In this document: positions 56,348-64,000 of the stretch, one piece after another
How positions within the stretch are numbered: position 1 is the first letter of the stretch
Layout: each line of letters starts with the position of its first letter
Origin: Solimonas soli DSM 21787
Lineage (GTDB): Bacteria; Pseudomonadota; Gammaproteobacteria; Nevskiales; Nevskiaceae
Assembly: GCF_000474945.1 (NCBI RefSeq)
Contig: NZ_KI440836.1
Location: 124,001-188,000 of the forward strand
Direction: 5' to 3'
DNA length: 64,000 nucleotides
Notes under the pieces: generated by a model
The model's input: only the letters and a program-made list of their open reading frames with translations
Database searches by the model: none
What the model was told of the DNA's origin: nothing
Translations under genes and position numbers: made by a program

Positions 56348-56928
56348 ATGGGTGTGATTGCGATCATCTTCGTCGTCTTCGTACTAGTGACGCTGTGGAG
56401 AGGTGTGGTCACCGTGCCGCAAGGCTGCGAATACACGATCGAGCCTTTCGGCAAGTACGTGACGACGTTTCAGCCGGGCCTGCATTTCATGATCCCGTAC
56501 ATGTACGGCGTCGGCCGCAAGCTCTCGATGATGGAGCAGGTGCTCGACGTGCCGAACCAGGAGGTCATCACCAAGGACAACGCCATGGTCGGCGTCGATG
56601 GCGTCGTGTTCTTCCAGGTACTCGACGCGCCGAAGGCCGCCTACGAGGTGCAGAACCTCGAGAAGGACATCCGCCCGCCGCCGACGCTGGTCGAATCGAC
56701 GGCGCGGCAGATGAAGGCCGAGCGCGACAAGCGCGCGGCGATTCTCAAGGCCGAAGGCGAGCGCAGGCGCAGATCCGTGGCGATTCCTACGCGCACATCG
56801 TCGAGGACCTGATCGCCGTGCTGTTCGAGCTGACCTCGGGGCGCACGCCGCAGGAGATCCTCGCGCTCGAAATCGGCAATGCCTTCGAGCGCCAGTGCGC
56901 AGCCGGAAACACGAAAGCCGGCCACTGA
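56348..56928 (+). pseudogene. SPFH-SufE chimera, apparently frameshifted
   Basis: The 5' part duplicates the SPFH gene at 58671, including the promoter (TAGAAT at 56305-56310) and the start MGVIAIIFVVFVLVTLWRGV. Two in-frame deletions follow: 54 codons between EVQNLE and KDIRPPPT, and 12 codons between RDKRA and AILKAEGE. Then, after one missing base in the GERQAQ segment, the frame becomes a near copy of the sufE C-terminus (GDSYAHIVEDLIAVLFELTS, GRTPQEILALEIGNAFER). Restoring that single base joins both parts into one 193-codon frame. The SufE catalytic Cys is not included. Confidence 0.85.
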
Positions 56929-56938
56929 CCGGCTTTCG
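56912..56938. terminator. Bidirectional hairpin terminator
   Basis: CGAAAGCCGG-CCACTGA-CCGGCTTTCG is a perfect ten-pair stem overlapping the last codons of the chimera frame. It lies between the chimera and the converging NarK-like gene and can serve both. Confidence 0.75.
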
Positions 56939-56963
56939 CGAGACACCGCAGCCCCGGCGCTTA

Positions 56964-58373
56964 TCAGACGTTGTACATGCGCGCGCTCTTGCGCAGGAAG
57001 AAGATCCAGGTCAGCGCCGCCATGACCAGGAACACGCCGATGTAGATCTCCAGCGCCGGCACGATGTTGCCGAAGGTTTCCTTCGACCACTTGTAGACGA
57101 AGGGAATCGCGAAGCCGCCGAAGGCGCCGACCGAGGAAATGATGCCGACCGCGCCGGCCGCCTGGCGCTTGAACTCGAGCGTCGCCTCCGGCCCGGTCTG
57201 CAGGCGACGGAAGATCGACGGGATCATGCGGTAGGTCGAGCCGTTGCCGATGCCGGTGAACACGAACAGCAGGATGAAGCTGATGAAGAACAGGCCCAGC
57301 GCCTTCTGCTGCACGCCGAGCACCGCGGCGTAGCCGGCGGCGGCCATCGCCAGGAAGCACAGCAGCGTCACCTTCGAGCCGCCGATCCGGTCGGCGAGCC
57401 TGCCGCCGTAAGGACGCGACAGCGAGCCGACCAGCGCGCCGAGGAAGCCGTACATGAGGGCGATGTCGCCGCGTTCGAAAACCACTTTCAGCAGGGTCGG
57501 AAAAGCGGCCGAGTAGCCGATGAACGAACCGAAGGTGCCGATGTAGAGCACCGCCATCAGCCAGGTGTGGCCCTGGCTCAGCGAGCGCAGCGTCGGACCC
57601 GGATCGGCCTTGGCCTCGCGCAGGTTGTCCATGTACAGGAAGGCCAGCACGGCGGCGATGACTGCCAGCGGCACGTAGACCAGGCCGGCGCTGGCGAGGC
57701 CAAGGCCGCCGATGCCGATCACCAGCGGCACCAGCTTCTGCGCCACGGCGACGCCGATGTTGCCGCCCGCCGCGTTGAGGCCGAGCGCCCAGCCCTTCTC
57801 CTTCTCCGGATAGAAGAAGGTGATGTTGGCCATCGACGAGGCGAAATTGCCGCCGCCGAAACCGGCCGTCGCGGCGATCAGCATCAGCGTGCCGAACGGT
57901 ACTTCCGGATGGTTGACGACCCAGGCCAGGCCGAAGGTCGGAACCAGCAGCAGCAGCGCCGAGACGATCGTCCAGTTGCGGCCGCCGAAGATCGGCACTG
58001 CGAAGGTGTACGGAATGCGCAGGAAGGCGCCGACGCCGGAGGCGAGCGCCAGCAGGGTGAGGCCCTGGCCGGCGGTCAGCGCCCAGCCGTTGGCGCCGGG
58101 CTTGATCAGCGCGCCGCTCGCGTCGAAGGTGCCGTACATCTTCACCACCACGATCGACCACAGCAGCCAGACCGAGAAGCCGATGTGCTCGGCGAAGATC
58201 GAGAACCAGAGATTGCGCCTGGCGATCGCGCGGCCCTTGGCCTCCCAGAACGCGCTGTCCTCCGGATCCCAGTGTTCGATCCAGCGGCCGGCGCCCACCT
58301 CGCCCATCGCCTTGCCGGTGCTCGCGCCCTGCGGCGGCGCCACGGTGGTCATGTCCAAATCCTGTGTGCTCAT
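56964..58373 (-). CDS. narK: NarK/NasA-like nitrate/nitrite MFS transporter
   Basis: 469 residues from the ATG at 58373 (MSTQDLDMTTVAPPQGA). Nitrate-porter marks: WLLWSIVVVKMYG near helix 1, TAGFGGGNFASSMANITFFY (GGN motif), GLNAAGGNIGVAVAQKLVPL (second Gly-rich motif) and the R-x-x-x-G-R loop region SLSRPYGGRLADRIGGSKV. About twelve helices. No nitrate reductase genes are in the window, so direction and role (uptake for assimilation versus exchange) are open. Divergent from the SPFH gene; promoter signals there were not resolved. Confidence 0.88.
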   Translation of the reverse strand: MSTQDLDMTTVAPPQGASTGKAMGEVGAGRWIEHWDPEDSAFWEAKGRAIARRNLWFSIFAEHIGFSVWLLWSIVVVKMYGTFDASGALIKPGANGWALTAGQGLTLLALASGVGAFLRIPYTFAVPIFGGRNWTIVSALLLLVPTFGLAWVVNHPEVPFGTLMLIAATAGFGGGNFASSMANITFFYPEKEKGWALGLNAAGGNIGVAVAQKLVPLVIGIGGLGLASAGLVYVPLAVIAAVLAFLYMDNLREAKADPGPTLRSLSQGHTWLMAVLYIGTFGSFIGYSAAFPTLLKVVFERGDIALMYGFLGALVGSLSRPYGGRLADRIGGSKVTLLCFLAMAAAGYAAVLGVQQKALGLFFISFILLFVFTGIGNGSTYRMIPSIFRRLQTGPEATLEFKRQAAGAVGIISSVGAFGGFAIPFVYKWSKETFGNIVPALEIYIGVFLVMAALTWIFFLRKSARMYNV

Positions 58374-58624
58374 CGGTGCTGCTCTCAATGTTCCCCGGGA
58401 AAACCCCCGCAGCGTTCGAGCACGTTCGGTGCCACATGACGGTTTGATGACACGGGCCTGCGTCAGCGCCGTTGCGCGCAGATGCCGTTGCGGCCGCGCA
58501 AGAGGCGCGCCGGCCTGCACCGTCGCCGGCCGCGCTTGCGCGGCCATGCACCAAGGCGGTCCGGATTGCGCCATGTCGGCGCCGCCTCTGTCGTGCCGGT
58601 CACGAACGAAATGCCGCGCGGCGC

Positions 58625-58630
58625 TAGAAT
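58625..58630 (+). promoter_or_regulatory. -10 element of the SPFH-nfeD operon
   Basis: TAGAAT 40 bases before the SPFH start, in the context GCGCTAGAATC that is duplicated at 56301-56311 before the chimera. No clear -35. Confidence 0.55.
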
Positions 58631-58670
58631 CGACGCGCCGTCGCCTGACGGCGTGATGCGGGGGTGGGTC

Positions 58671-59612
58671 ATGGGCGTCATCGCGATCATTTTCGTGGTC
58701 TTCGCACTGGTGACGCTGTGGAAGGGCGTGGTCACCGTGCCACAGGGACGCGAGTACACCATCGAGCGTTTCGGCAAGTACGTGACGACCTTCCAGCCGG
58801 GCCTGCACTTCATGGTTCCGTACATGTATGGCATCGGCAAGAAGCTGTCGATGATGGAACAGGTGCTCGACGTGCCCTCGCAGGAAGTCATCACCAAGGA
58901 CAACGCCATGGTCGGCGTCGACGGCGTGGTGTTCTTCCAGGTGCTCGACGCGCCGAAGGCGGCCTACGAGGTGCAGAACCTCGAGTTCGCGATCATGCAG
59001 CTGACCATGACCAATCTGCGCACGGTGATGGGCTCGATGGATCTCGACGAGCTGCTCAGCCAGCGCGATCACATCAACACCAAGCTGCTGTCGGTGGTCG
59101 ACAACGCGACCACGCCCTGGGGCATCAAGGTCACGCGCATCGAGATCAAGGACATCCGCCCGCCGCCGACCCTGGTCGAGGCGATGGCGCGGCAGATGAA
59201 GGCGGAGCGCGAGAAGCGCGCCAACATCCTCGACGCCGAAGGCTTCCGCCAGGCGGCGATCCTCAAGGCCGAGGGCGAGCGCCAGGCGCAGATCCTCGCC
59301 GCCGAGGCGCAGAAGCAGGAGCAGATCCTCGAGGCCGAAGGCCGCAAGGAGGCGGCGTTCCGCGACGCCGAGGGCCGCGAGCGTTCGGCCGAGGCCGAGG
59401 CCAAGGCCACGGCGATGGTCAGCGAGGCGATCGCCAAGGGCGACGTGCAGGCGATCAACTATTTCGTCGCGCAGAAATACGTCGAGGCGCTGGCGCGCAT
59501 CGCCACCAGTCCCAACGAGAAGCTGGTGCTGATGCCGCTCGAAGCGTCGAGCGTGATCGGCGCGATCGGCGGCATCGCCGAGCTCGCCAAGAAAGTGTCG
59601 GCGGGCAAGTGA
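58671..59612 (+). CDS. qmcA: SPFH/band-7 stomatin-like membrane protease partner
   Basis: 313 residues from the ATG at 58671 (MGVIAIIFVVFALVTLWKGV). One N-terminal helix, then the SPFH domain (REYTIERFGKYVTTFQPG, GVDGVVFFQVLDAPKAAYEV, NLRTVMGSMDLDELLSQRDH) and a long Ala/Glu/Gln coiled coil (ILAAEAQKQEQILEAEGRKE). QmcA/HflK-like; such proteins form membrane microdomains with NfeD, which overlaps it here by four bases. Parent copy of the 56.3 kb chimera. Confidence 0.92.
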   Translation: MGVIAIIFVVFALVTLWKGVVTVPQGREYTIERFGKYVTTFQPGLHFMVPYMYGIGKKLSMMEQVLDVPSQEVITKDNAMVGVDGVVFFQVLDAPKAAYEVQNLEFAIMQLTMTNLRTVMGSMDLDELLSQRDHINTKLLSVVDNATTPWGIKVTRIEIKDIRPPPTLVEAMARQMKAEREKRANILDAEGFRQAAILKAEGERQAQILAAEAQKQEQILEAEGRKEAAFRDAEGRERSAEAEAKATAMVSEAIAKGDVQAINYFVAQKYVEALARIATSPNEKLVLMPLEASSVIGAIGGIAELAKKVSAGK

Positions 59613-60085
59613 GCGCCGCGCCCGTGTCGCTCGACGCCATCCTGTACTGGCACTGGTGGATCGCCGGCCTCGTGTTCCTGACGCTCGAGGCCTTCGTGCC
59701 GGGCGCGATCTTCCTGTGGATGGGCGTGTCGGCGATGATCGTCGGCGTGATCGCCTTCGGCATTCCGGTCCTGGCCTGGCCGGCGCAGTTCATCATCTTC
59801 GGCGTCCTGTCGATCGCCACCGTCTTCGCCTGGCGTCGCTGGCGGCCGGCGAAGGTCGCGACCGACCAGCCGACCCTGAACCGGCGCGGCGAATCCTATG
59901 TCGGCCGCCAGTTCACGCTCGGCGAGGCGATCGTCAACGGCGTCGGCACGCTGCGCGTCGACGATTCGCAATGGCGCATCAGCGCCAGCGCCGACGCGCC
60001 CGCCGGCACGCAGGTGCGCGTCGTCGCGGTGGACGGCACCACGCTGCGCGTCGAACGCCTCGGCCAGGGCGCGGGCGGCGCGTAG
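59609..60085 (+). CDS. nfeD: NfeD-family membrane protein
   Basis: 158 residues from a GTG at 59609 that overlaps the SPFH stop (GTGA). Three N-terminal helices (LDAILYWHWWIAGLVFLTLE, GVSAMIVGVIAFGI, WPAQFIIFGVLSIATVFAW) and a C-terminal OB-fold-like soluble part (GEAIVNGVGTLRVDDSQWRI, GTQVRVVAVDGTTLRVERL). The short NfeD1b-type always pairs with SPFH proteins. Confidence 0.9.
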   Translation: MSAAPVSLDAILYWHWWIAGLVFLTLEAFVPGAIFLWMGVSAMIVGVIAFGIPVLAWPAQFIIFGVLSIATVFAWRRWRPAKVATDQPTLNRRGESYVGRQFTLGEAIVNGVGTLRVDDSQWRISASADAPAGTQVRVVAVDGTTLRVERLGQGAGGA

Positions 60086-60234
60086 CGACCCCTCGCGCCG
60101 CGCGCGTACCGGCCGCGGGCAAGCGTGCCGGCGGGCGTGCCGCGGAACTTCGCGGCGCTACGGCTGCCGAAAACGGGCGGGGCTGCGTGTAAGCTGAGCA
60201 CGCTGTCCGCCCGTTCCCCCGAGATCCGCCTTCG

Positions 60235-60969
60235 ATGATGGCCGCCAGTCCCGACAAGTCCCTGCCGAACACGAAGCACGCACCGCCGCACCATCACATC
60301 GGTCCGGTCGAGATTCCGGATTCGCTGTATTCGCTCGGCGAGGAGATCGCGCACGCCATCACGCACGGCGTCGGCGTGCTGCTGGCGATCGTCGGGCTCA
60401 CGGTGCTGGTCGCGCGCGCCGCGCTCTACGGCACCACCTGGCATGTCGTCGCCTGCAGCGTGTTCGGCGCGACCCTGGTGCTGATGTACAGCGCCTCGAC
60501 GCTGTACCACAGCATCCCCAACGCGCTGCCGCGCGCCAAGCAGGTGCTGCGCGTCATCGATCATTCGATGATCTATTTCCTGATCGCCGGCACCTACACG
60601 CCGTTCACCCTCGTCACCCTGCACGGCGTCTGGGGCTGGAGCCTGTTCGGCGTGACCTGGGGGCTCACCGCGGTCGGCGTGGTGTTCAAGATCTTCGCGA
60701 CCGGCCGTTTCGAGAAGCTGTCGCTGATCATCTATCTCGCCATGGGCTGGTGCGCGATCGTCGCCGTCCGGCCCATCGTCCAGCACCTGCCGTTCGGCGG
60801 CATCGCGCTGACCGTCGCCGGCGGCATCGCCTACAGCGGCGGCGTGGTGTTCTACCTGTGGGAGAAGCTGCGCTATCACCACGCGATCTGGCATCTGTTC
60901 GTGCTGGCCGGCAGCGTGCTGCAGTATTTCGCGATCTTCTTCTACGTCGTGCCCGGCCCGGGAGGCTGA
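60235..60969 (+). CDS. trhA: Hemolysin III / PAQR-family membrane protein
   Basis: 244 residues. Seven helices with conserved polar residues: HGVGVLLAIVGLTVLVARAA, YSASTLYHS (Ser/His), VLRVIDHSMIYFLIAGTYTP (Asp-His-Ser), and RYHHAIWHLFVLAGSVLQYF near the end. These His/Asp/Ser positions form the metal site shared with eukaryotic PAQR receptors. Bacterial TrhA/HlyIII is a membrane protein linked to lipid homeostasis; hemolysis is not its usual role. Confidence 0.87.
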   Translation: MMAASPDKSLPNTKHAPPHHHIGPVEIPDSLYSLGEEIAHAITHGVGVLLAIVGLTVLVARAALYGTTWHVVACSVFGATLVLMYSASTLYHSIPNALPRAKQVLRVIDHSMIYFLIAGTYTPFTLVTLHGVWGWSLFGVTWGLTAVGVVFKIFATGRFEKLSLIIYLAMGWCAIVAVRPIVQHLPFGGIALTVAGGIAYSGGVVFYLWEKLRYHHAIWHLFVLAGSVLQYFAIFFYVVPGPGG

Positions 60970-60973
60970 AGCG

Positions 60974-61864
60974 ATGGCCAGCGCCACGCCGGACGAATAC
61001 GCCGCGAGCCCGTATCTCGTGCCTTTCGACGGCGCCTTTCGCGTCGCCGCGGCGCCGAGCGCGCCGCCGAAGAGCGAGGCCGACAAGAACGGCGCCAAGC
61101 AGCGTCTCGCCGCGCAGGTCGAAGCGCTCGACGAGTTGCAGAAGCGTCTCTACGCCGACAACCGTCACGCCGTGCTGCTGGTCTTCCAGGCCATGGACGC
61201 GGCCGGCAAGGACAGCACGATCCGCGCGGTGCTGACCGGCATCAATCCGGCCGGCTGCCAGATCGCCGCCTTCAAGCGGCCGAGCGAAACCGAACTCGAC
61301 CACGACTTCCTGTGGCGCTGCATCCGCGAACTGCCGGAGCGCGGCCGCATCGGCGTGTTCAACCGCAGCTGGTACGAGGAAGTGCTGACGGTGCGCGTGC
61401 ATCCGGAATTCCTCGCCGCGCAGCGCCTGCCGTGGCGGCCGAAGAAGGATGCCGAGCTGTGGCGCGAGCGCTACGAGTCGGTCGCCGATTTCGAGCGCCA
61501 TCTCGCCCGCAACGGCACCGTGATCCTCAAGTTCTGGCTCAACGTCTCGCGCGAGGAGCAGAAGAAGCGCCTGCTGTCGCGGCTCGACGAGCCGGAGAAG
61601 AACTGGAAGTTCGAGAGCGCGGATCTCGCCGAGCGCGAGCGCTGGAGCGATTACCAGAAGGCCTACGAGGATCTGCTCAACGCGACCTCCAAGCCGTGGG
61701 CGCCGTGGTACGCGATCCCGGCCGACAGCAAGCCGTACCTGCGCGCCACCGTCGCCGAGATCATCGTCGCGCGCCTGCGCCAGCTCGACCTGCGCTGGCC
61801 CGAACTCGACCCGGCCGAGCGCGAACATCTGGCCGGCCTGCGGCGCCGGCTCGAGAAGGACTGA
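60974..61864 (+). CDS. ppk2: Polyphosphate kinase 2
   Basis: 296 residues. Nucleotide kinase that uses polyphosphate. Walker A FQAMDAAGKDSTIRAVLTG (about 70-88), HDFLWRCIRELPERGRIGVF with the Walker B region and NRSWYEEVL, and the lid segment LSRLDEPEKNWKFESADLAE. The size and single domain fit class I/III PPK2, transferring phosphate to ADP or AMP. Four bases after the PAQR stop, likely co-transcribed. Confidence 0.9.
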   Translation: MASATPDEYAASPYLVPFDGAFRVAAAPSAPPKSEADKNGAKQRLAAQVEALDELQKRLYADNRHAVLLVFQAMDAAGKDSTIRAVLTGINPAGCQIAAFKRPSETELDHDFLWRCIRELPERGRIGVFNRSWYEEVLTVRVHPEFLAAQRLPWRPKKDAELWRERYESVADFERHLARNGTVILKFWLNVSREEQKKRLLSRLDEPEKNWKFESADLAERERWSDYQKAYEDLLNATSKPWAPWYAIPADSKPYLRATVAEIIVARLRQLDLRWPELDPAEREHLAGLRRRLEKD

Positions 61865-61870
61865 GCCGGC

Positions 61871-63058
61871 TCAGCCGCCGTCGGCGCGCTCGCCGCGGAA
61901 CAGCGGCACCAGCAGCGGCGGCGCGATCATCGTCGTCGCCACCGCCATGAACAGCACGATCGCGAACACGTGATCGGAGATCACGCCGAGGCCCAGGCCG
62001 ATCTGCGCGACGACGATGCCGACCTCGCCGCGCGGCGCCATGCCGACGCCGACCTGCGCGGCGCCCCGCCAGCCGAGCTTGAGCGCGCCGAGGCCGCAGC
62101 CGAAGAACTTGGTCAGCACCGCCAGCAGGGTGACGACCAGCGCGGCGACGATCGTCGCGCGATCGGCGAACACGGCGAGGTTCAGCTGCATGCCGATGCC
62201 GACCAGGAAGAACGGCGTGAAGAATTCGGTGACGCCGCGCACCTGCTCGTGCAGCTCGTGCTGGTTCTCGCCGGCTTCGGCGAGCGCCATGCCGGCCAGG
62301 AAGGCGCCGATGATCGCGGCGATGCCGATCTGCGCGGCTGCCACCGCCAGCGCGAAGCACAGCACGATGGCGCCGATGAACAGGGCGTGGCCGATGCGCA
62401 GGCGCTGGATCGCCGGCGTGATGCGCGTGACGACCGGCGCGCCGACCGTGGCCACGAAGATCACGAAGCCGATCGCGAGCAGCGCCGTGGTGCCGATCTC
62501 CAGGTAATTGACGCTGCCGCCGGCGAGGCTGGACACCACGGCGAGCACCAGCAGGCCGAGCACGTCGTCGATCACCGCGGCGCCGAGGATGATGCGGCTC
62601 GACTTCAGGCTGAGCAGGCCCATGCCCGACAGCACGCGTGCCGTGATGCCGACACTGGTCGCCACCATCGCCGCGCCGAGGAACAGCGACTCGATGGAGT
62701 TGTGCCCGGCCCACCGCATGTAGCCCCAGCCGGCGCCGAACGGCACGACCACGCCGAGCACGGCGACGATGCCGGCCGTGGCGCCGACCTGCATGATCGA
62801 GCGCGGCTTGGTCTCCAGGCCGACGGCGAACAGCAGGAAGATCACGCCGAGCTCGCCGAGCGCGTGCGTCAGCTCGCTCGGCGCGACCCAGCCGAGCACG
62901 CTGGGCCCGATCAGCACGCCGGCGATGATCTCGCCGACCACGGCCGGCTGGCGCAGGCGCTCGCAGATCTCGGCGAACAGCTTGGCCGCCGCGAACATCA
63001 GGAACAGGTTCAGCAGCAGCGGATCGCTGTGCGCGGCTGCCGCGGTCGCATCGCTCAT
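61871..63058 (-). CDS. CPA2-family cation:proton antiporter
   Basis: 395 residues, about twelve helices and no C-terminal RCK domain. FAEICERLRQPAVVGEIIAG (first helix), AVIDDVLGLLVLAVVSSLAG and MAPRGEVGIVVAQIGLGLGV are the NapA/KefB marks, the PRGEVG helix carrying the ion-site residues near 344-349. Exchanges Na+ or K+ for H+. It converges with ppk2 and is followed upstream by an NAD(P)-binding gene. Confidence 0.88.
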   Translation of the reverse strand: MSDATAAAAHSDPLLLNLFLMFAAAKLFAEICERLRQPAVVGEIIAGVLIGPSVLGWVAPSELTHALGELGVIFLLFAVGLETKPRSIMQVGATAGIVAVLGVVVPFGAGWGYMRWAGHNSIESLFLGAAMVATSVGITARVLSGMGLLSLKSSRIILGAAVIDDVLGLLVLAVVSSLAGGSVNYLEIGTTALLAIGFVIFVATVGAPVVTRITPAIQRLRIGHALFIGAIVLCFALAVAAAQIGIAAIIGAFLAGMALAEAGENQHELHEQVRGVTEFFTPFFLVGIGMQLNLAVFADRATIVAALVVTLLAVLTKFFGCGLGALKLGWRGAAQVGVGMAPRGEVGIVVAQIGLGLGVISDHVFAIVLFMAVATTMIAPPLLVPLFRGERADGG

Positions 63059-63125
63059 GCGCGTATCGCCTCGGGGGTCGGCCCTCTACTGTGGTCCTTG
63101 CGCCGGGACGCAGGCAAGCGCGCCC

Positions 63126-63797
63126 TCATTCGTCGCTCTCCTCGATCAGCTGCTCGGCGAGCGGCAGATGGTGCACCTGCACGCCGCGTTCGCCGCGCAG
63201 CGCCAGCCGCAGCATGGCCTCGGCGACGGCGTCGGCGGACACCGGCCGGTAGCGCTGCAGCGGGCCGCGCGCGATGCGCTCGAGCAGCGGCGCGCCGCGC
63301 TGCGCGAAGGCCTCGCCGGGCCGGTGTTCGCCGCGCTCGCCGAGCAGCAGCGAGGGCCGCAGGATCTGCACCGCGGCGAAGCCGAGCCCGGCGATTTCCG
63401 CCTCCATGCGGCCCTTGACGCGCAGATAGAACGACAGCGCGCGCGCGCTGGCGCCGACCGAGGAGATCACCAGGAACTGATGGGCGCCGGCCGCGCGCGC
63501 GGCGCGCGCCAGATCGACGACCATGCGGCAGTCGACGTCGGCGAACGCGGCCCGCGATCCGGCGCGGCGCAGCGTCGTGCCGAGACAGCAGAACACGTCG
63601 TCGGCGGCGAGCCGCGGACCCAGCGCGGCGAGGTCGGCGAAATCGCTGATCAGCGTCGTCAGCTGCGGATGCGCGATCGGCAGCGGCCGCCGCGCCACCA
63701 CGCAGACGCGCGCGTAGGCCGGGTCGCGCAGCAGGCGCTCGACGACGCGCTGTCCAACCAATCCCGTCGCGCCCGCCACCAATGCGCTGCGGCTCAT
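63126..63797 (-). CDS. NAD(P)H-binding Rossmann protein (YraR-like)
   Basis: 223 residues. SALVAGATGLVGQRVVERLL (GxTGxxG, about 4-23), CCLGTTLRRAGSRAAFADVD and VISSVGASARALSFYLRVKG with the Y-x3-K-like pair, then AVQILRPSLLLGERGEH. Atypical SDR of the NmrA/HSCARG style, often annotated oxidoreductase or nucleoside-diphosphate-sugar epimerase. Substrate unknown. Confidence 0.82.
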   Translation of the reverse strand: MSRSALVAGATGLVGQRVVERLLRDPAYARVCVVARRPLPIAHPQLTTLISDFADLAALGPRLAADDVFCCLGTTLRRAGSRAAFADVDCRMVVDLARAARAAGAHQFLVISSVGASARALSFYLRVKGRMEAEIAGLGFAAVQILRPSLLLGERGEHRPGEAFAQRGAPLLERIARGPLQRYRPVSADAVAEAMLRLALRGERGVQVHHLPLAEQLIEESDE

Positions 63798-63916
63798 ATG
63801 ATCCCCGTTGTTCGTGGCGGCAGCGCGGCGACGAGCGCGGCGTCCGCTGTTTGTGTCGCCCTATATATCGCAAACTGCGCACCCGCCGCAGCCCGAACGC
63901 CCCCGCCAGGAGAACC

Positions 63917-64000
63917 ATGAACGCCGCCGCCGGCTCCTTTGCCCTGCACGAACGCCTCGCCGCCGACACCCTGGCGGTCGGCGACTGGCCGCTGTCGCGC
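63917..64000 (+). CDS. HIT-domain protein, N-terminal part
   Basis: The last 28 codons of the window read MNAAAGSFALHERLAADTLA then VGDWPLSR, matching the FALHxRLAADTxxVGDLPL opening of a small bacterial histidine-triad protein group. GGAG and AT-rich TATATAT at 63860-63870 precede it. The catalytic triad lies beyond the edge. Confidence 0.7.
   Translation, partial: MNAAAGSFALHERLAADTLAVGDWPLSR

Overview
The window is a GC-rich bacterial chromosome segment with dense coding and mostly short, operon-like spacers. Gene content points to Gammaproteobacteria, most likely the Xanthomonadales/Nevskiales side: a def-fmt-rsmB-trkA-trkH run, homoserine kinase of the aminoglycoside-phosphotransferase type, an rph-rdgB-hemW run, tesA divergent from ybbA-ybbP, msrPQ, and FecI/FecR/FecA-type iron signalling. 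The taxonomic call is inference from gene order and protein style. No rRNA, tRNA, CRISPR array, intact insertion sequence or prophage was seen.

Layout. 1-8.8 kb: protein maturation and rRNA methylation (def, fmt, rsmB), potassium uptake (trkA, trkH) and threonine synthesis (thrB). 8.8-21.6 kb, minus strand: an iron-uptake island with three TonB-dependent receptors, two ECF sigma/FecR pairs, a PepSY membrane protein and a DUF3325 protein, with a Fur-like palindrome upstream. 21.7-31.3 kb: a lipoprotein, two MFS carriers, small membrane proteins, an EamA permease, an ArsC-like protein, and tesA/ybbA/ybbP. 31.4-32.4 kb: mdh with promoter and terminator. 32.5-40.4 kb: a decaying acyl-CoA catabolism region in which an intact SDR, CitE-like lyase, CoA-transferase, ferredoxin and TetR regulator lie among remnants of nitronate monooxygenase, acyl-CoA dehydrogenase, ferredoxin, START-domain and AcuI-like genes, plus an AT-richer islet carrying a tiny KOW protein. 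40.4-44.9 kb: aldehyde dehydrogenase, SCP2-type thiolase, CorA and a lipoprotein. 45-53.8 kb, minus strand: gltA, malic enzyme, rpmE2, RDD and zinc-ribbon proteins, hemW, a GNAT-RdgB fusion, rph, msrQ and msrP. 53.9-64 kb: sufE, an AT-richer NHL-type lipoprotein, a chimera made of partial copies of the SPFH and SufE genes, a NarK-like carrier, SPFH/NfeD, a PAQR protein, PPK2, an antiporter, an NAD(P)-binding protein and the start of a HIT protein.

Two themes stand out. First, three otherwise intact-looking genes (PepSY, DUF3325, EamA) are each broken by an apparent single missing base, and the chimera is interrupted the same way. This could be assembly error or early pseudogenisation, and it decides how the chimera should be read. 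Second, the strongest candidate novelty is the 54.6-56.9 kb insert: a foreign-looking lipoprotein followed by an SPFH-SufE mosaic that would be one reading frame if a single base were restored. The in-frame GNAT-RdgB fusion and heptanucleotide repeats inside and next to hemW are the next most interesting signals. I found no clear previously undescribed multi-gene system.
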